Shown here: one piece after another, positions 61,194 to 64,000 of the stretch
How the letters are laid out: each line of letters begins with the position of its first letter
Numbering within the stretch: the first letter of the stretch is position 1
DNA from: Spirochaeta sp. UBA5339
Lineage (GTDB): Bacteria; Spirochaetota; Spirochaetia; DSM-2461
DNA length: 64,000 nt
Assembly: GCA_002408085.1 (NCBI GenBank)
Contig: DHQL01000018.1
Coordinates: forward strand, 97,913-161,912
Direction: 5' to 3'
The notes under the pieces: generated by a model
Databases searched by the model: none
What the model was told of the DNA's origin: nothing
What the model saw: only the letters and a program-made list of their open reading frames with translations
Position numbers and translations under genes: made by a program

Positions 61194-61756
61194 AACTTTT
61201 TGACGAAAAGGTTGAAACCCTCTGCGCCGACATCACCACCCTCGACTGCGATGCCGTGGTGAATGCGGCCAACTCCTCTCTTTTGGGAGGCGGCGGAGTA
61301 GACGGCGCCATACACAGGGCCGCTGGTCCCTCCCTTCTGGAAGCCTGCCGGAAGATAAGAAACGAAAAGTATCCCTCGGGCCTCCCCGCCGGAGAGGCAG
61401 TTGCAACGGAGGCCGGACGGATGCGCTGCTCCCATGTCATCCATACGGTAGGCCCTGTCTGGCAGGGCGGAACTGACGGAGAGCCGGAGAAACTGGCCTC
61501 CTGCTACCGGAACTCACTGGGATTGGCGGAGGAGCTTGGTCTGAAAACCATCGCCTTCCCGGCCATATCCACCGGTGTCTACGGTTATCCGAAGGACAAG
61601 GCCGCCCTGGTGGTCTTCGAAACCCTGGAGTCCCTTGTTCCATCACTTAAATCTGTGGAAAAGATCTATCTTGTATTCTTCTCAGCCTCGGGGGAAGAGG
61701 ATTTTCTGGGAGCACTCCCTACTGAAGAGAAATCCCCCGGAGGTACCGTGTCTTGA
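61190..61756 (+). CDS. Macro-domain protein, probable O-acetyl-ADP-ribose deacetylase
   Basis: A 188-residue single macro domain of the YmdB class. ADITTLDCDAVVNAANSSLLGGGGVDGAIH holds the ADP-ribose contacts (NAAN, GGGVDGAIH), with HVIHTVGPVW and AFPAISTGVYGYP further on. It removes acetyl or ADP-ribosyl groups in related proteins. The start overlaps the membrane-protein gene by 4 bases, and the stop overlaps the next start (TTGA). Confidence 0.92.
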   Translation: MKLFDEKVETLCADITTLDCDAVVNAANSSLLGGGGVDGAIHRAAGPSLLEACRKIRNEKYPSGLPAGEAVATEAGRMRCSHVIHTVGPVWQGGTDGEPEKLASCYRNSLGLAEELGLKTIAFPAISTGVYGYPKDKAALVVFETLESLVPSLKSVEKIYLVFFSASGEEDFLGALPTEEKSPGGTVS

Positions 61757-63135
61757 GTCTCAACTGGCTTGAAATCAACAGGGTTCTTGAGGAGCTTCCC
61801 CTTGAGGGAGCCTTCCTTCAGAATATCAGACAGAGCAGCTACTCCCATCTTATATTTGAATTTCACCGTCCAGGCAGAAGCTTCAATCTTCTTATATCTC
61901 TGGACAGAAACACCCTGCGCCTCCATAAGTTTACAGGGAGGGAGCCATCCCTTCCCAAACCGCCCCGTTTCACCTCCTATATGCGGTCCCGGATCAAGGG
62001 CGCCAGGGTTCTGAAGGCGGAACAGCTGGGCTGCGACAGGATCGTCCGACTGGACCTCAAGAAGGGAGATAACTACGACATCCTCTATATCCGTCTCTGG
62101 GGGGGAGCCTCCAATCTGATCCTCTGCACATCGGACAACCGGATTCTTGATGCCTTTTCCAGGCGCCCCGCCCGGAAGGAGGTTCCCGGAGAGCTCTACC
62201 TTCCCGAAGAGGGGGGGAAACCGAAGAAGAACCTTGAGGCCCGACCCCTTCCCGAGGGCTTTGAGAGCTACAGTGCCTATCTGCAGGAGTTCTACGCGGG
62301 CCGGGAAGAGACTGAGGATATGGACCGGCTGCGGGAGAGGGCCAGAAAGGGACTTCAGATCAGGGAGAACGCTGTCTGTGTCTGTCTGAAAAACCTTGAG
62401 GAACGGCTTGCCTCCTATGCCGACGAAGAGATTTACCGGAACAGGGCGGATATCCTGATGTCCTGTCTCCATCTGATAAAAAAGGGAGAGACAAGCTTTA
62501 CCGATGAGGCTTCGGGAGAGAAGATCTCCCTGGACTCACGAAAGACGGCAGTGGAGAACGCCCAGGACCTCTACAAGAAGGCCTCCAAAGCCTCCAGAGG
62601 CAGGGAGCTTGTGGAAGAGGAAGTTCAGAATCAGAGACTGAAGCTGAAGTCCATTGAACAGAAGCTGGCCGGTCTCGACGAGATCAGCGATCCGGAAGAG
62701 TTAAAGGAGCTTGCCCCCCGGGAACAGACTCAGGAGAAGAAGCCCGTAAAGACCGTTCCCGGTCTGCAGTTCGAGTCCGGAGGATTCACCCTGATTGTGG
62801 GCCGGTCTGCCAAAGAGAACGAGGAGCTCCTCTCACGCCATGTCCGGGGAAACGACTACTGGCTTCACACAAGAGACTATCCGGGAGCCTATGTCTTTGT
62901 CCGCCGGCCCAAAGGGAAGACAATTCCTCTGGAGGTGCTTCTGGATGCGGGTAATCTGGCCCTCTTTTACAGTAAAGCCAAAGCCTCGGGAGTTGCGGAC
63001 CTCTACTACACACAGGTAAAATATCTGAGGAAGCCCAGAGAGGGAAAACGGGGTCTGGTTCTGCCCACACAGGAGAAGAACCTCCATATTAAACTCGAAG
63101 AGGAGCGGATCAGCCGCCTCAAGGGTATCACCTAA
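61753..63135 (+). CDS. rqcH: RqcH/NFACT-family ribosome quality-control protein
   Basis: A 460-residue protein with an NFACT-N domain (about 1-200), coiled-coil segments (about 210-310) and the NFACT-R (DUF814) domain with ENEELLSRHVRGNDYWLHTR and GAYVFVRRPKGKTIP. RqcH binds stalled 50S subunits and recruits Ala-tRNA for C-terminal tailing. The Asp-Arg pair needed for tailing is kept in GCDRIVRLDL. It is about 100 residues shorter than B. subtilis RqcH. It starts with TTG at 61753 (TTGA overlap with the macro gene), GGAGG 9 bases upstream. Confidence 0.88.
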   Translation: MSLNWLEINRVLEELPLEGAFLQNIRQSSYSHLIFEFHRPGRSFNLLISLDRNTLRLHKFTGREPSLPKPPRFTSYMRSRIKGARVLKAEQLGCDRIVRLDLKKGDNYDILYIRLWGGASNLILCTSDNRILDAFSRRPARKEVPGELYLPEEGGKPKKNLEARPLPEGFESYSAYLQEFYAGREETEDMDRLRERARKGLQIRENAVCVCLKNLEERLASYADEEIYRNRADILMSCLHLIKKGETSFTDEASGEKISLDSRKTAVENAQDLYKKASKASRGRELVEEEVQNQRLKLKSIEQKLAGLDEISDPEELKELAPREQTQEKKPVKTVPGLQFESGGFTLIVGRSAKENEELLSRHVRGNDYWLHTRDYPGAYVFVRRPKGKTIPLEVLLDAGNLALFYSKAKASGVADLYYTQVKYLRKPREGKRGLVLPTQEKNLHIKLEEERISRLKGIT

Positions 63136-63144
63136 GGAAGAGCA

Positions 63145-63978
63145 ATGGAAATAGTGAAAAAAGATATACGGGAACCCATCGTCAGCGGCCTCTTCTATCC
63201 TGATAAGGCTGAAGAGCTGAAAGACAGGGTCTCGGGACTTCTTGAGGAAGCATCTGAGTACCGCGGAGCATCCCCCATTATTATGACTCCCCACGGAAGC
63301 TGGGAGGAGTGCGCCCCCTGTATGGCGGCGGCCTTTGCCTCGGCCGCCGAATCGGCTCCCGACAGAGTAATTCTTCTGGGTCCCGTACACAGAGAGAAGG
63401 ATATTCTGAAGGTTCATCTCTCATCAAAGAAGTACTTTCAGACTCCCATGGGAGTGGTAAAGGTGGATCAGAAAGTCTGCCGCAGTCTGATCCGGGAGGG
63501 AGGACTCTTTCAGACCGATGACTCCCCCCATATGGAAGAGCATGCTCTGGAACTTCAGCTTCCCTTTATTCAGCAGCTCTTTCCCGAGGCGGAGATCATC
63601 CCCATGCTTACGGGCAATCTGAAGAGAGGGGATCTGAAAAAGGCCGCGGCTGTACTGAAGAAGCAGATTCTAAGTCTGCCCGGAAAGCCCCTGGTTGTTA
63701 TCTCGGCCAACCTGAGCCGTTACGGTCTGGCCGATGAAACAGCGGTGGAAGCCGAAGAGATTCTTCAAAACATGGATATGCCCCTGCCCAATCCTCTGAT
63801 TGAGATGGAGAAGGAGGGAAAGATCAGCAGCTGCGGAACAAGGATTCTGACCCTGGCCTCTGATCTTGATCTCTTCAGGGACGGACAGAAGGCGCGGATT
63901 CTGAAGCGCTGCCGGACGGAAGTTTCCGAAAAGAAGGGAACCATGGCTGTCTTTTATGCGGGAGTCAGCTGGAACTGA
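63145..63978 (+). CDS. MEMO-family protein (AmmeMemoRadiSam system protein B-like)
   Basis: A 277-residue protein of the MEMO fold, related to ring-opening dioxygenases. PIVSGLFYPDKAEEL is the typical start; TPHGSWEECA replaces the usual PHAGYxYSG but keeps His, LGPVH keeps the second His, HMEEHALELQLPFIQ is fully conserved, SANLSRYG replaces the usual SSDLSHYG so its His is lost, and SCGTRILTLA keeps the Cys. An iron site may therefore be incomplete. The partner AMMECR1 and radical SAM genes are not in the window. GGAAGAG precedes the ATG, 9 bases after rqcH. Confidence 0.85.
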   Translation: MEIVKKDIREPIVSGLFYPDKAEELKDRVSGLLEEASEYRGASPIIMTPHGSWEECAPCMAAAFASAAESAPDRVILLGPVHREKDILKVHLSSKKYFQTPMGVVKVDQKVCRSLIREGGLFQTDDSPHMEEHALELQLPFIQQLFPEAEIIPMLTGNLKRGDLKKAAAVLKKQILSLPGKPLVVISANLSRYGLADETAVEAEEILQNMDMPLPNPLIEMEKEGKISSCGTRILTLASDLDLFRDGQKARILKRCRTEVSEKKGTMAVFYAGVSWN

Positions 63979-64000
63979 ACCCTGCCGGCCAACCGCCGTT

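Noticed and set aside
1..64000. CRISPR arrays, insertion sequences, prophage genes, tRNA and rRNA genes
   Set aside because: None was recognised on reading both strands: no regularly spaced repeats, transposase or integrase motifs, or tRNA T-loop signatures in plausible cloverleaf context.

Overview
The window looks like a chromosomal segment of a free-living, anaerobic, nitrogen-fixing member of the Spirochaetota. That assignment is an inference from gene content: a Group III type nif cluster with nifI1/nifI2 between nifH and nifD, sugar-binding proteins whose signal peptides end in AGGQQE- or STGQGD-like sequences, HD-GYP regulators, and a GGGtGRT/NifU-like pair. No rRNA or tRNA gene was seen to fix the lineage. 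Most of the window is moderately GC-rich; about 30.6-38.7 kb is visibly more AT-rich.

Left part (1-10 kb, nearly all minus strand): an FMN riboswitch with a terminator controls ribD-ribE-ribBA, and the Shine-Dalgarno of a further gene (probably ribH) lies at the very edge. Next come a polyferredoxin-like membrane protein with a small anchored partner, an SH3-type lipoprotein, and an arabinose operon (lacI-araD-araA) divergent from a ribulokinase-like FGGY kinase across an 18-bp palindromic operator.

12-20 kb: a sensor kinase and an HD-GYP phosphodiesterase form one operon, followed by a two-gene operon of a NifU/IscU-like scaffold and a GGGtGRT protein of unknown function. 19.6-30.5 kb: a UroD-family methyltransferase-like gene divergent from an AraC regulator; a CUT1 ABC sugar importer with its own two-component system (two motifs are shared by the upstream regions of the kinase and the binding-protein gene); azlCD; a methyltransferase; and a glycosyltransferase. 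30.7-38.6 kb: an AT-rich lacI-ABC importer-FAD oxidoreductase-FAD oxidoreductase operon with a 16-bp palindromic operator, possibly acquired. 38.8-41.2 kb: an HD-GYP response regulator and kduD.

41.5-53.6 kb is the nitrogen-fixation region: nifH-nifI1-nifI2-nifD-nifK-nifE-nifN-nifB-2Fe-2S ferredoxin, followed on the same strand by nifV-nifA. A near-perfect sigma-54 promoter precedes nifH, and a poorer one precedes nifV. Expression is probably set by NifA/sigma-54 and enzyme activity by NifI1/NifI2. A hairpin between nifI2 and nifD could lower nifDK expression relative to nifH.

54-64 kb: divergent from nifH runs a third CUT1 importer operon (permease, binding protein, permease, inositol-monophosphatase-family enzyme, GntR/HutC regulator) with a DasR-like operator core in front of its first gene. 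Then follow a class V aminotransferase and a small odd protein on the minus strand, and a tightly coupled plus-strand run of a membrane protein, macro-domain protein, RqcH/NFACT protein and a diverged MEMO-family protein. None of the three importers has an ATPase gene here, so they probably share one encoded elsewhere.
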